64,000 nt of DNA from assembly GCA_044238845.1 (NCBI GenBank), contig JBIICN010000005.1, positions 55,681-119,680 on the forward strand. Reading direction: 5' to 3'. The DNA is from UBA4416 sp044238845. GTDB lineage: Bacteria; Bacteroidota; Bacteroidia; B-17B0; Aurantibacillaceae. The translations under genes and the position numbers were made by a program. The notes beneath the pieces were generated by a model. It saw only the letters and a list, made by a program, of their open reading frames with translations, was not told the origin of the DNA and searched no databases. Every line of letters begins with the position of its first letter. Position 1 is the first letter of the stretch. Shown here one piece after another: positions 16,252 to 25,701 of the stretch.

Positions 16252-19200
16252 TTAATTTAACTTTTCTATAGAAATAAGGGTCGATACCAATTCGTCAACT
16301 TCAACAGAACTTGCGGTGGCGGCGGACAAATTTTGTACCACTTGTAAATCTCCTGTCAGAGTTTCGGCGCAAATATAGTTTAAATTATTTTGAATGGCAG
16401 TATCTAGTGCATCATTTTGTTGAATTTTCACTAAAATCTTGTCTGTTACGTCTAAACCACTGTCTTTACGCAAGTTTTGGATACGATTTACCAATTCTCT
16501 CGCTAAACCTTCTTCTTTTAATGATTCTGATAACGTTACATCTAAAGCAACGGTGATTTGGCCACTATTAGCTACTTTCCAGCCTGGAATGTCTACTGGA
16601 ATGATCTCAACATCTTCGCCTTCTAAAACGATTTCTTCACCCTCCACATTCATCTTAAATTGACCCGTTTTTTCAATTCCAGAGATAATTAGGTCGCCAT
16701 GATCGTTTGCGTAAGCTTGAACTGTTTTCATATGCTTACCACATTTTTTACCTAAAGTCTTAAAATTCAACTTCAAATTCTTCACAATATGTGCTTCTTC
16801 CTCAGTCACAAATTCTAGCTCTTTCACATTTACCTCAGCCAAGATGATATCTTTAACTGCCTCTACATGTTGTCTAAATTCTGTATCTAAAATAGGAATA
16901 CGAATTTTTTGTAAAGGTTGACGAACTCTTAAATTTTCTTTCTTGCGAATTGATAAAATCATCGAAGAAATTTTTTGAGCCATCTCCATACGTTTTTCTA
17001 AACTGCTATCAATAACACTTAAGTCAACTTTTGGATAATTTGTTAAATGCACTGAATTAACATCTCCAGACACATCATTTAAATTTTGATATAACCAATC
17101 TGCAAAGAATGGTGCAATTGGACTCATTAATTGTGATAAAGTATTTAAACACTCAAACAATGTTTCGTAAGCAGCTTTTTTATCGTCGCTCATATCGCCT
17201 TTCCAGAAACGACGACGAGATAAACGAATGTACCAGTTACTTAAATGCTCATCTACAAACTCCTCGATATAACGAGCGGCTTTGTGCGGTTCAAAAGTTT
17301 CGTATTGTTCCGTTACATCTTTTACTAATGAATTTAATTTTGATAAAATCCAACGGTCAAGTTCAGAACGATTACTAACGTTTACCGTATTGTTTAAATC
17401 AACTACAAAACCATCTACGTTTGCATACAAGGCGAAGAATCCATAAGTATTGTAGAGTGTTCCAAACAATTTACGTTGCACTTCTCCAATTCCTTCTACG
17501 TCAAATTTTAAATTATCCCAAGGCGCCGCATTTGCAATCATGTACCAACGAGTAGCGTCAGCACCGTATTTTTCAATAGTTTCAAAAGGGTCAACGGCGT
17601 TACCTAAACGCTTACTCATTTTGTTTCCGTTCTTATCTAACACTAATCCGTTAGATACAACATTTTTATAAGCTACGGAATCAAAGTTCATGGTTGCAAT
17701 CGCGTGCAGAGTAAAGAACCATCCACGAGTTTGATCTACTCCTTCTGCAATAAAATCAGCTGGGTAATATTTTTTATCGTCAATTAATTCTTTATTCTCA
17801 AACGGATAATGCACTTGTGCATAAGGCATAGCGCCCGAATCAAACCATACATCAATTAAATCAGGTTCGCGGAATAATTTTTTTCCGTTCTTTTCTAAAA
17901 TAATGTTATCAGCGTATGGCTTATGTAAATCAAAGGTGTCGTAATTTTCTGCTGTAAAATTTCCTGGCACAAATTTCCCTAATGGATTTTCTGTCATGAA
18001 ACCTTTGGCAATTGATTTTTCAATTTGATTTTTTAATTCTTCAGCGCTACCAATCACTATTTGCTCAGAACTATCTTCGCTTGTCCAGATAGGAATAGGA
18101 ATACCCCAAAAACGAGAACGAGATAAATTCCAATCATTTAAATTTTCTAACCAGTTACCAAAACGACCTGTTCCAGTAGCTTCGGGCTTCCAGTTAATGG
18201 TTTTGTTTAATTCAATCATACGGTCTTTTGCAGCCGTTGATTTAATAAACCAAGAATCTAATGGATAATATAAAACTGGCTTATCAGTTCTCCAACAGTG
18301 AGGGTAACTGTGCTCGTATGTTTCTTTCTTAAATAATTTTCCTTCTTCTTGTAATTTTAAAACAATACGTTCGTCAACACTTAAGTAGGCTTTTAATTCT
18401 TTGATTTTTCCTGTTGCTTCTAAAATTTGTTTTTGTTTTTCAAACTCAACTTGTTTTTCAGCATCCGTATGATAAGCTTCTTTTACATATTCTTCGCCGT
18501 ACAAAAATGTTCCATCTTGTATCTCTGGTAAAAAGCGGCCGCGTTTATCAACCAAAGTTAATGAACCAATGCCGTTTTGTTTAGCTACTCTAAAATCGTC
18601 TGCACCAAAACTAGGAGCAATATGAACAATACCAGTACCATCCGTTGTTGTGACGAAATCACCAACAATCACTTTAAACGCATCGCCATCTGTAGGTTGA
18701 ACAAATGGTAATAATTGTTCGTAAGAGATTCCTTCTAAATCTGAACCTTTGCAATGATTGACTATTTTAAACGGAATATTTTTATCTCCTGGTTTGTAAT
18801 CTTCGAATCTTAAATCCGTATGTTTTTCAGAAAAATATTTATTTACTAAATCTTTCGCTAATACAACCGTTTGCGGAGTTCCGCTGAATGGATTGAAGCT
18901 TTCTACAAATACATAATCAATATCTTTTCCAACTGCTAATGCTGTGTTTGAAGGCAATGTCCAAGGAGTCGTCGTCCAAGCTAGAATGTATAAATCTCCG
19001 TTAACTTTAAACTTTGAATCTTTTACTTTGAACTGCACGGTTGCCGTTCTATCCTTCACATCTCTATAGCAACCCGGTTGATTTAACTCATGAGAAGATA
19101 AACCAGTACCAGCTGCTGGTGAGTACGGTTGAATAGTAAAGCCTTTGTATAATAAATTTTTATTATTTAAGTTTTGTAATAACCACCATACACTTTCAAT

Positions 19201-19683
19201 ATACTTGTTATCGTAAGTAATGTAAGGGTCTTTCATGTCAACCCAATAGCCCATCTTAGCCGTTACATCTTCCCACTTGTCGGTATATTTCATTACTTCT
19301 TTACGACAAGCTTTGTTATAATCTTCAACCGAAATAAATTTTTTGCTATTCGGATTTCCAATATCTTCTTTGGTAATTCCTAATGATTTTTCTACTCCAA
19401 GCTCAATAGGCAAACCGTGAGTATCCCAACCTGCTTTACGTTTTACTTGAAAACCTTGTAAGGTTTTGTAACGACAAAAAATATCTTTAATCGTACGTGC
19501 CATCACGTGATGAATACCTGGCATACCATTAGCACTTGGTGGACCTTCGTAAAACACCCATGGCGTTTTTCCTTCGCGCGTAGAAATGGATTTTCCGAAA
19601 GTGTCTTTTTGTTTCCAATAATCTAAAATGTCTTTACTTATTTGTGATAAGTTAAGTTGGTTGTATGTAGGGTACTTTTTCAT
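16252..19683 (-). CDS. ileS: Isoleucyl-tRNA synthetase
   Basis: This cytoplasmic enzyme charges tRNA-Ile with isoleucine. I set the start at the ATG at 19683 (MKKYPTYNQLNLSQISKD), not at an upstream in-frame codon, giving 1143 residues. The ATP-binding HIGH-type motif is in GPPSANGMPGIHHVMAR, the KMSKR loop is NKMSKRLGN, and a CP1 editing insertion contains TTWTLPSN and GTGIVHIAPSFGADDF. The GIHH form, the C-terminal extension and the length fit the long, eukaryote-like (type 2) IleRS class, which is often less sensitive to mupirocin. That last point is family knowledge, not tested here. The DksA-like gene follows directly. Confidence 0.97.
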   Translation of the reverse strand: MKKYPTYNQLNLSQISKDILDYWKQKDTFGKSISTREGKTPWVFYEGPPSANGMPGIHHVMARTIKDIFCRYKTLQGFQVKRKAGWDTHGLPIELGVEKSLGITKEDIGNPNSKKFISVEDYNKACRKEVMKYTDKWEDVTAKMGYWVDMKDPYITYDNKYIESVWWLLQNLNNKNLLYKGFTIQPYSPAAGTGLSSHELNQPGCYRDVKDRTATVQFKVKDSKFKVNGDLYILAWTTTPWTLPSNTALAVGKDIDYVFVESFNPFSGTPQTVVLAKDLVNKYFSEKHTDLRFEDYKPGDKNIPFKIVNHCKGSDLEGISYEQLLPFVQPTDGDAFKVIVGDFVTTTDGTGIVHIAPSFGADDFRVAKQNGIGSLTLVDKRGRFLPEIQDGTFLYGEEYVKEAYHTDAEKQVEFEKQKQILEATGKIKELKAYLSVDERIVLKLQEEGKLFKKETYEHSYPHCWRTDKPVLYYPLDSWFIKSTAAKDRMIELNKTINWKPEATGTGRFGNWLENLNDWNLSRSRFWGIPIPIWTSEDSSEQIVIGSAEELKNQIEKSIAKGFMTENPLGKFVPGNFTAENYDTFDLHKPYADNIILEKNGKKLFREPDLIDVWFDSGAMPYAQVHYPFENKELIDDKKYYPADFIAEGVDQTRGWFFTLHAIATMNFDSVAYKNVVSNGLVLDKNGNKMSKRLGNAVDPFETIEKYGADATRWYMIANAAPWDNLKFDVEGIGEVQRKLFGTLYNTYGFFALYANVDGFVVDLNNTVNVSNRSELDRWILSKLNSLVKDVTEQYETFEPHKAARYIEEFVDEHLSNWYIRLSRRRFWKGDMSDDKKAAYETLFECLNTLSQLMSPIAPFFADWLYQNLNDVSGDVNSVHLTNYPKVDLSVIDSSLEKRMEMAQKISSMILSIRKKENLRVRQPLQKIRIPILDTEFRQHVEAVKDIILAEVNVKELEFVTEEEAHIVKNLKLNFKTLGKKCGKHMKTVQAYANDHGDLIISGIEKTGQFKMNVEGEEIVLEGEDVEIIPVDIPGWKVANSGQITVALDVTLSESLKEEGLARELVNRIQNLRKDSGLDVTDKILVKIQQNDALDTAIQNNLNYICAETLTGDLQVVQNLSAATASSVEVDELVSTLISIEKLN

Positions 19684-19692
19684 TTTATTTTT

Positions 19693-19728
19693 TTCACCAC
19701 AGAGACACAAAGGTCACAGAGGATTTTG
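19693..19728. repeat. Left inverted repeat of the GxxExxY unit
   Basis: This 36-bp sequence starts TTCACCACAGAGACACAAAG and ends AGAGGATTTTG. It matches the reverse complement of 20192-20227 at 28 of 36 positions. It lies 9 bp upstream of the start codon of ileS and 8 bp beyond the stop of the GxxExxY gene. Confidence 0.75.
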
Positions 19729-19736
19729 TTGTTGTA

Positions 19737-20123
19737 TTAATAACCTTGTATTACTCTTTGAAATCCGTTTTTTAATAACGGGACATTAAAGTTAATTAAA
19801 AATCCCAATCTTTTATTTGCTAATTTTAAATAAGTGATTAATTGAGCTTTATGAATTGGCAAAAGGGCTTCAACTGATTTTAATTCCAAAATAAATTCAT
19901 CCTCAACTAAAATATCAATTCTATAATCTTGGTCCAAAGTAAATCCTTTGTACTCAATTGGTATTTTAATTTGATTAATTGCTTTAATTCCCCTTAATTC
20001 AAACTCCTTCAGTAAACAGATTTCATAAGTTGACTCCAAAAGTCCAGGACCAAGGTTTCTATGAACCTCTATACAGGCATCTAAAATCTCTCCCGTTGTA
20101 CTATTTCTAAGCAACTCATCCAT
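19737..20123 (-). CDS. GxxExxY protein (PD-(D/E)XK nuclease-like, PDDEXK_3)
   Basis: This 128-residue protein has the family signature GLLESTY (Gly27, Glu30, Tyr33). It also has the core of a PD-(D/E)XK nuclease: Asp70 in YRIDILV, the ExK motif ELK at 80-82, and QLITY (Gln94, Tyr98) like the RecB-type QxxxY motif. The active-site residues are all present, so it may cut or bind nucleic acid, but no function is established for the family. The gene is enclosed by 36-bp imperfect inverted repeats and sits between ileS and a globin gene on the same strand, like an insertion. Such proteins are scattered widely across bacteria, which suits transfer. Confidence 0.88.
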   Translation of the reverse strand: MDELLRNSTTGEILDACIEVHRNLGPGLLESTYEICLLKEFELRGIKAINQIKIPIEYKGFTLDQDYRIDILVEDEFILELKSVEALLPIHKAQLITYLKLANKRLGFLINFNVPLLKNGFQRVIQGY

Positions 20124-20191
20124 TAACCGTTTTTCTATCAGTAATTTTTAGGAAAGCGAATTTAAGAAAAAAATTATTCTTTTTTATATCC

Positions 20192-20227
20192 CAAAAACCT
20201 CAGTGTACTTGGCGCCTCAGTGGTGAA
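20192..20227. repeat. Right inverted repeat of the GxxExxY unit
   Basis: This 36-bp sequence starts CAAAAACCTCAGTGTACTTG and ends CTCAGTGGTGAA. It is the inverted partner of 19693-19728 (78% identity) and abuts the stop codon of the globin gene at 20228. It lies 68 bp upstream of the start of the GxxExxY gene. Confidence 0.75.
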
Positions 20228-20590
20228 TTAACCTAATTTCCCCATTTGTTTCATTTTGGTTTCAAAAGAATAAGCGATGGTTTGAGCCCTTTGGATAGCC
20301 ATATTGGCTTTTTCACCCTCAAATAAAAAATGAACCGTGTTTTCGAAGGTTTTGAGCCAAATAGCAAAATGTTCGGCCTTTAACGGTAAATTAACATGTT
20401 TATCAAACACATTAGTAGTGTATCCCTCTTTATCCAATAATACAAATTCCCAAAAAGCAATCATGTGGGGCATGTGTTTTTCAAAATCCACATGAGCAAA
20501 TATGGGTTTTACCTCCTCATTCAAAAGTAACTTTGAGTAAAAAGTTTTTACTAAAAGTTCTACGTCGGCAGAATTGGTGATGTCTGGCAT
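20228..20590 (-). CDS. Group III truncated hemoglobin
   Basis: This 120-residue haem protein has the two-over-two globin pattern of the truncated family: FYSKLLLNEEVKPIFAHVDFEKHMPHMIAFWEFVL, then LPLKAEHFAIWLKTFENTV, where His74 is the expected proximal haem ligand and Trp is the usual neighbour. Members bind O2 or NO and are thought to help with redox stress or respiration; the physiological role here is unknown. The gene starts 3 bp after the methyltransferase stop at 20594, so the two are an operon. Confidence 0.9.
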   Translation of the reverse strand: MPDITNSADVELLVKTFYSKLLLNEEVKPIFAHVDFEKHMPHMIAFWEFVLLDKEGYTTNVFDKHVNLPLKAEHFAIWLKTFENTVHFLFEGEKANMAIQRAQTIAYSFETKMKQMGKLG

Positions 20591-20593
20591 CTT

Positions 20594-21661
20594 TTACTTT
20601 TTCTTACAAACCTGAATAGTGTGGCTAATGCCTACATTATCAATTTGCTCAACAACTTTAAAACCTGCTTGATCAATTAATCGGTTAAACACCTTACTAT
20701 CGTACATTTGGCTATTTCCGTTAGCAATATTTGTAAAATATAAAGAAGTCATTTGTAAACTAAAAGCACCTGGTCTGAATTTTTGGCGATCCCAAAAAGT
20801 TTCCATGATGTAAATATTGCCATCTTCTGCAATAGCTTCGTGGCAACGTTTTAAAATACTTACAATTTCTTCTTCGCTAAAACAATCTAAAAATTGACTC
20901 ATCCAAATGGCATCCGCTCCTTTCGGAAAACGATTGGCATCATCTAAAATATTGATTGGATGATAGTTTACTCTATCCGAAAAAGGTGTTTTTGCTATAT
21001 TTTCCTTGGCCATTGCTAATTGCCCTGGCAAATCTAACATGGTCATTTTCACATCAGCATCATAGTTTAAACACTTCATGGTAAACTTTCCAGTATTACC
21101 ACCAATATCTAAAATATGCTTTGGTTTACGTTTAAATAACTCAGCCAAGGCTTGATCAAATGAGCCATCAGAATAATAATGGTCAAAATTAAACCAGCTA
21201 TCTTGTATAGGTTTTGGCAAATGTGCTAATCCTTCATAAACCGTTGGCCAATCGCCCAACACTTTTAATCCTGTTGGCTTGCCTTGTTTAATACTTTCCG
21301 TTAATGAAAACATCCCTTCATAACAAACATCGTTCGTAAAGTCCATATTAACGTTAGTCATACGGTCGTTTAAGATAAATAAACCAGTTTTGGTGATTGT
21401 ATATTTATCGTTATTTTTAACTACTAATCCAATTCCTAAACCTGCTTCTAATAAAACTCTAACACCGTATTCAGATAATTTAAGTTTTGTGTAGATTTCT
21501 TCTAGAGTTGTTCCATTGATACTAGATTCTTCGACAACAGCTAATATACCTAAATCTCTAAGTGATTTAGTTGCCTGGAAAACTATTGGTGCAAATGCAA
21601 TAAACTGAGCGGCTGTAATGGCTTCAAAAGCTGATTTGTCGTCTTTGGTAAAAAAATTCAT
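20594..21661 (-). CDS. SAM-dependent O-methyltransferase (hydroxyindole/aromatic type)
   Basis: This 355-residue protein has a helical N-terminal dimerisation part (VFQATKSLRDLGILAVVEES...) and a class I methyltransferase fold. The SAM site is HILDIGGNTGKFTM, with MLDLPGQL as the acidic loop and AIWMSQFLDCFSEEEI preceding the core. It resembles aromatic O-methyltransferases of the acetylserotonin/caffeate type. It is divergent from the ammonia-lyase at 21817 and shares a 155-bp upstream region with it, so it may modify the aromatic ring of a polyene pigment. That role is inferred from position. Confidence 0.82.
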   Translation of the reverse strand: MNFFTKDDKSAFEAITAAQFIAFAPIVFQATKSLRDLGILAVVEESSINGTTLEEIYTKLKLSEYGVRVLLEAGLGIGLVVKNNDKYTITKTGLFILNDRMTNVNMDFTNDVCYEGMFSLTESIKQGKPTGLKVLGDWPTVYEGLAHLPKPIQDSWFNFDHYYSDGSFDQALAELFKRKPKHILDIGGNTGKFTMKCLNYDADVKMTMLDLPGQLAMAKENIAKTPFSDRVNYHPINILDDANRFPKGADAIWMSQFLDCFSEEEIVSILKRCHEAIAEDGNIYIMETFWDRQKFRPGAFSLQMTSLYFTNIANGNSQMYDSKVFNRLIDQAGFKVVEQIDNVGISHTIQVCKKK

Positions 21662-21816
21662 GATATTAAAAACTAAAAAATTAATGCTAATCTAATTAAA
21701 GAGTGCCAAAATAATGAAAAGATTATACATTTTTTCGATTTTATTGATAAAAAACTAAATACCCAACAGTACGGATACTAAAATTGTTTGTAATATTGTA
21801 AATTGCACCCACAATT

Positions 21817-23355
21817 ATGGTAAAAATAGGAGATAAGAAAATATCAGCTGACGATTTCTACAAAGTTTTGATTAACAATTTAGAACTTAAGTTGGATGAA
21901 GAAGCTTTAAGAAAAGTATATCGCAGTCATTATTTTTTAAAGGAATTTACTCGCGAGAAGCTGATTTACGGCATTAATACAGGTTTTGGACCAATGGCTC
22001 AATACCGTATTAATCATGACGATCAAATGAAATTACAATACAATTTAATTCGTAGTCATTGTTCTGGTTCTGGAAATCCAATTCCTGAGATTGATTGTAA
22101 AGCAGTCATGTTAGCACGATTAAATACTTTAATGCAAGGTTTTGCTGGTATTCATCCAGATGCGTTGATTTTAATTAAAGATTTAATCAATAAAAACATT
22201 TCACCTGTAATATACGAACATGGTGGCTTAGGTGCCAGTGGCGACTTAGTGCAATTAGCGCATTTAGCTCTCACATTAATTGGAGAAGGTGAAGTGTATT
22301 ATAACGGTGTAATTACAAGTACTGCCGAAGCATTTAAAAAAGAAAATATTACGGTGATGGAAATTCACATTCGTGAAGGTTTAGCCTTAATGAATGGGAC
22401 TTCTGCCATGAGTGGTATCGGTATGTTAAATGTAATTTATGCTGAAAACTTAATGAACTGGAGTCTTTTGGCATCAGCAACCATTATGGAATTAGTACAA
22501 AGTTTTGATGATCACTACTCTACTCCATTAAACGAAGTAAAACACCATTACGGACAAAACCAAGTTGCTAAAGCCTTACAAGAGACATTAAAAGATAGTA
22601 AATTAGTAAAAAGCAGAGAAGAACATCACTACAACCAAAAAGTAGAAGTAGATGTATTAGTGGAAAAAATGCAAGAATACTACTCTATCCGTTGTGTTCC
22701 TCAAATTGTAGGGCCAATTATTGATACAGTAAACTATGCAAAAGAAGTTTTAATAAACGAAATCAATTCTGCAAACGATAACCCCATTGTAGATTGGGAG
22801 CGCAAAAATGTTTACCATGGTGGAAATTTCCATGGAGATTATGTAGCCTTAGAAATGGATAAATTAAAAATATCAATTACTAAATTATCTATGCTGGCCG
22901 AAAGACAATTGAACTTTTTATTGAATAATAAATTAAACAATATATTGCCTCCTTTTGTTAATCACGGAACATTAGGATTAAACTTAGGTATGCAAGGCGT
23001 TCAATTTACAGCAACATCCACTACGGCTGAAAATCAGATGCTTTCTAATCCAATGTATGTTCATAGCATTCCAAGTAATAACGATAATCAAGATATTGTA
23101 AGCATGGGAGCAAATGCAGCATTGATTTGTAAAAAAGTAATTTTAAATAGCTACGAAGTTTTAGCCATTGAATGGATGACTATTTTACAAGCTATTGATT
23201 ATTTAAAAATAGAAGATAAATTATCAACTAAATCAAAAGATGCTTACGAAAAATTGCGCCAAGTATTTCCTTGTTTTGTTGAAGATTCAATTAAGTATAA
23301 AGATGTAAAAGCAGTAAGAGATTATATATTTTATAACCACATAGAAATTTTATAA
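21817..23355 (+). CDS. Aromatic amino acid ammonia-lyase (probable tyrosine ammonia-lyase)
   Basis: This 512-residue HAL/PAL/TAL family enzyme has the self-processing Ala140-Ser141-Gly142 triad in GLGASGDLVQLAH, which forms the MIO cofactor. It also has GINTGFGPMAQYRI, NGTSAMSG and the SANDNPIVD segment. It removes ammonia from histidine, phenylalanine or tyrosine. The neighbouring ketoreductase, ketosynthase and acyl carrier protein suggest it makes 4-coumarate (from Tyr) or cinnamate (from Phe) as the starter for an aryl polyene. Histidine breakdown is less likely since no urocanase or hut gene is near. Its stop codon abuts the next start (23356). Confidence 0.9.
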   Translation: MVKIGDKKISADDFYKVLINNLELKLDEEALRKVYRSHYFLKEFTREKLIYGINTGFGPMAQYRINHDDQMKLQYNLIRSHCSGSGNPIPEIDCKAVMLARLNTLMQGFAGIHPDALILIKDLINKNISPVIYEHGGLGASGDLVQLAHLALTLIGEGEVYYNGVITSTAEAFKKENITVMEIHIREGLALMNGTSAMSGIGMLNVIYAENLMNWSLLASATIMELVQSFDDHYSTPLNEVKHHYGQNQVAKALQETLKDSKLVKSREEHHYNQKVEVDVLVEKMQEYYSIRCVPQIVGPIIDTVNYAKEVLINEINSANDNPIVDWERKNVYHGGNFHGDYVALEMDKLKISITKLSMLAERQLNFLLNNKLNNILPPFVNHGTLGLNLGMQGVQFTATSTTAENQMLSNPMYVHSIPSNNDNQDIVSMGANAALICKKVILNSYEVLAIEWMTILQAIDYLKIEDKLSTKSKDAYEKLRQVFPCFVEDSIKYKDVKAVRDYIFYNHIEIL

Positions 23356-24084
23356 ATGGAATACGCATTAGTAACTGGCGGTAGCCGCGGAATTGGAAAA
23401 GCAATTTGTTTGCGTTTGGCAGACATGGGTTATAACATTATTTTGAATTACACATCAAACGATACTGAAGCTAATAAGACAAAAGATTTGTTGGCAGCTA
23501 AAGGTGTTGATGTAGTGCTAATGAAATTTGATGTAAGTAGTACCGAAGAGTCGGACAAATACATTGAAACATGGATTAATGACAACAAAGATAAGTCTAT
23601 TTCTGTATTAGTAAATAACGCTGGTATTCGTAAAGATAATATTATGGTGTTTATCCAACCAGAAGACTGGAAACGAGTTATAGATATCACCGTTGATGGG
23701 TTTTATAATGTCTCTCGGCATGTAGTTAAAAGTATGTTAACTAAGCGCAAAGGCAGAGTTGTAAATATTGTGTCGTTATCAGGGTTAAAAGGAATGCCAG
23801 GTCAAACTAGTTATTCGGCTGCTAAAGGTGCGGTGATTGCAGCTACAAAAGCATTGGCTCAAGAAGTTGGTAAACGTGGTATTACTGTAAATGCTGTGGC
23901 TCCAGGTTTCATTAAAACAGATATGACCGAGGATATTAAAGAAGACGATTATAAATTTATGGTACCAATGAATCGTTTTGGCGAACCTGAAGAAGTAGCT
24001 GGTGTTGTAGCCTTTTTAGTAGGTAAAGACTCGAGTTATGTAACAGGCCAAGTTATTTCAGTAAACGGAGGGTTATATAGTTAA
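23356..24084 (+). CDS. 3-oxoacyl-ACP reductase, FabG-like
   Basis: This 242-residue short-chain dehydrogenase has the nucleotide motif VTGGSRGIG at residues 6-14, NNAGIR near 90-95 and the catalytic Ser plus YSAAKG (Tyr, Lys) near 152-156. It would reduce beta-ketoacyl-ACP with NADPH. It begins directly after the ammonia-lyase stop, with no spacing, so it is translated from the same message. In this setting it probably serves aryl-polyene chain extension and not general fatty-acid synthesis. An inverted repeat follows at 24084-24136. Confidence 0.93.
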   Translation: MEYALVTGGSRGIGKAICLRLADMGYNIILNYTSNDTEANKTKDLLAAKGVDVVLMKFDVSSTEESDKYIETWINDNKDKSISVLVNNAGIRKDNIMVFIQPEDWKRVIDITVDGFYNVSRHVVKSMLTKRKGRVVNIVSLSGLKGMPGQTSYSAAKGAVIAATKALAQEVGKRGITVNAVAPGFIKTDMTEDIKEDDYKFMVPMNRFGEPEEVAGVVAFLVGKDSSYVTGQVISVNGGLYS

Positions 24085-24136
24085 TGAATTAGAGAATTAC
24101 TGAGTTAAAGAATTATTCTCTAACTAGATAATTCAT
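24084..24136. repeat. Imperfect inverted repeat between fabG-like and ketosynthase genes
   Basis: ATGAATTA (24084-24091) pairs with TAATTCAT (24129-24136). Inside it, TTAGAGAAT (24089-24097) pairs with ATTCTCTAA (24115-24123). There is no T-run, so it is more likely a short dispersed repeat or an RNA-processing element than a terminator. A similar set of words occurs at 57652-57706. Confidence 0.55.
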
Positions 24137-24155
24137 CAAATCAAAAATTAAATAA

Positions 24156-25376
24156 ATGAACAGAGTAGTTATTACAGGTATAGGAGCTTGGTCGTGTTTA
24201 GGAAAAAACGTAGACGAGGTGCGAGATTCATTATTTGCAGGAAAATCAGGCATTGGTTTTGAGCAAGTAAGAAAAGATATGGGCTATCGCTCAGCCTTAA
24301 CAGGTATGGTAGAAACTCCTGTTTTAAAGGGCTTGTTAGACCGAAGAGCTCGTGTAAGCATGGGGCAACCCGCAGAATTTGCCTACATGGCTACATCCGA
24401 GGCATTGCGAATGGCTAATATGGAACCTGAATGGATTGAAAAACAAGAAGTAGGAATTATTTACGGCAATGATAGTGTTGCTCAATCTACTATGGAAGCC
24501 ATTGATACAGTTAGAGCTAAAAAAGATACGATGTTAGTTGGTTCAGGAGCTACTTTCCAATCAATGAACTCAACCGTATCGATGAATTTATCCACCATTT
24601 ATAAATTAAAAGGAATTAATTTTACATTAGCTGCTGCCTGTGCTAGTGGTTCTCACTCAATTGGAATGGGTTATTTATTAATTCGTACTGGCTTACAGCA
24701 TCAGGTAATTTGTGGTGGCGCACAAGAAGTGAATCCATTTACATTTGGAAGTTTTGATGGATTAAGTGCCTTTTCAATTAGAGAAAATGAGCCTACAAAA
24801 GCTTCTCGACCATTTGACAGAGACAGAGACGGTTTAATACCAAGCGGCGGTGCGGCAACTGTTATATTAGAAAGTTTAGAATCAGCACAAAAACGTGGAG
24901 CTAAAATATTAGCCGAGGTTATTGGTTATGGTTTTTCAAGTAATGGTGATCATATTAGTAATTCAAGTGTTGACGGCCAAACCCGTTCACTAGAAATGAG
25001 TTTAAGAGACGCCAAATTAACACCAAAAGACATTGATTATATTAATGCTCACGCAACATCTACACCTGGTGGAGATAGAGTGGAAGCAAAAGCAATTGAT
25101 CAGGTTTTTGGAGATGCTAAAACACCTGTAAGCTCAACAAAATCAATGACAGGACATGAATGCTGGATGGCTGGTGCGAGTGAGATTGTTTATACAACAT
25201 TAATGATGCAAAACGATTTTATTGCTCCAAACATCAATTTTGAAAATCCAGATGAAGACTCTCAAAAAATAAACATTATTGCTCAAACTAAGCAAACACC
25301 GTTAAACACTATTTTATCTAATTCTTTTGGTTTTGGTGGCACAAATTCCACTTTGATAATCAAAAAATTTACATAA
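24156..25376 (+). CDS. Beta-ketoacyl-ACP synthase (KAS II-like)
   Basis: This 406-residue condensing enzyme has the nucleophile Cys162 in AAACASGSHSIG, His299 in NAHATSTPGGD, and the SSTKSMTGHE segment supplying the Lys and second His. The catalytic triad is therefore complete, so it is a true ketosynthase rather than a chain-length factor. It condenses malonyl-ACP onto an acyl chain. Gene order (after the ammonia-lyase and reductase, before ACP) points to aryl polyene elongation. No partner chain-length-factor gene is present in this set. Confidence 0.93.
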   Translation: MNRVVITGIGAWSCLGKNVDEVRDSLFAGKSGIGFEQVRKDMGYRSALTGMVETPVLKGLLDRRARVSMGQPAEFAYMATSEALRMANMEPEWIEKQEVGIIYGNDSVAQSTMEAIDTVRAKKDTMLVGSGATFQSMNSTVSMNLSTIYKLKGINFTLAAACASGSHSIGMGYLLIRTGLQHQVICGGAQEVNPFTFGSFDGLSAFSIRENEPTKASRPFDRDRDGLIPSGGAATVILESLESAQKRGAKILAEVIGYGFSSNGDHISNSSVDGQTRSLEMSLRDAKLTPKDIDYINAHATSTPGGDRVEAKAIDQVFGDAKTPVSSTKSMTGHECWMAGASEIVYTTLMMQNDFIAPNINFENPDEDSQKINIIAQTKQTPLNTILSNSFGFGGTNSTLIIKKFT

Positions 25377-25419
25377 ATTTGTAAACTATTACAAATAAAA
25401 TTCAGAAAGCACAGTAAGC

Positions 25420-25677
25420 ATGACACAAGAAGAGATTATAAAAACTGTAAACGGGTTTTTAGTTGAAGAATTTGAAGTAGATGAATCTAAAATTACGCCT
25501 GATGCTAATTTACGTGATACGTTAGAACTAGATAGTTTAGATTATGTTGATTTGGTAGTTGTTATAGAAAGCCACTTTGGATTTAAAGTTGTTGGTGAAG
25601 ATTTTTTAACTATTCATACGTTTCAAGATTTTTATACATATTGTTTTAATAAAGTACAAGAAAAAACAACTGCTTAA
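25420..25677 (+). CDS. Acyl carrier protein
   Basis: This 85-residue acidic helical protein has the phosphopantetheine attachment site LELDSLDYVDL, with Ser39 modified. It differs from housekeeping ACP in its longer C-terminal end (HTFQDFYTYCFNKVQEK). It carries the growing chain for the ketosynthase and reductase upstream. It is the last gene before a strong terminator at 25702-25732. Confidence 0.92.
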   Translation: MTQEEIIKTVNGFLVEEFEVDESKITPDANLRDTLELDSLDYVDLVVVIESHFGFKVVGEDFLTIHTFQDFYTYCFNKVQEKTTA

Positions 25678-25701
25678 ACCATATATAATTTAAAAAAAAC
25701 T

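Noticed and set aside
19693..20227. The GxxExxY unit as an ordinary insertion sequence
   Set aside because: There is no transposase-like protein and no visible target-site duplication; it was kept as an unusual unit instead.
21817..23355. Histidine ammonia-lyase of the hut pathway
   Set aside because: No urocanase or imidazolonepropionase gene of the hut type is adjacent, and the neighbours are acyl-chain enzymes. The tandem amidohydrolase at 54038 is secreted and far away.
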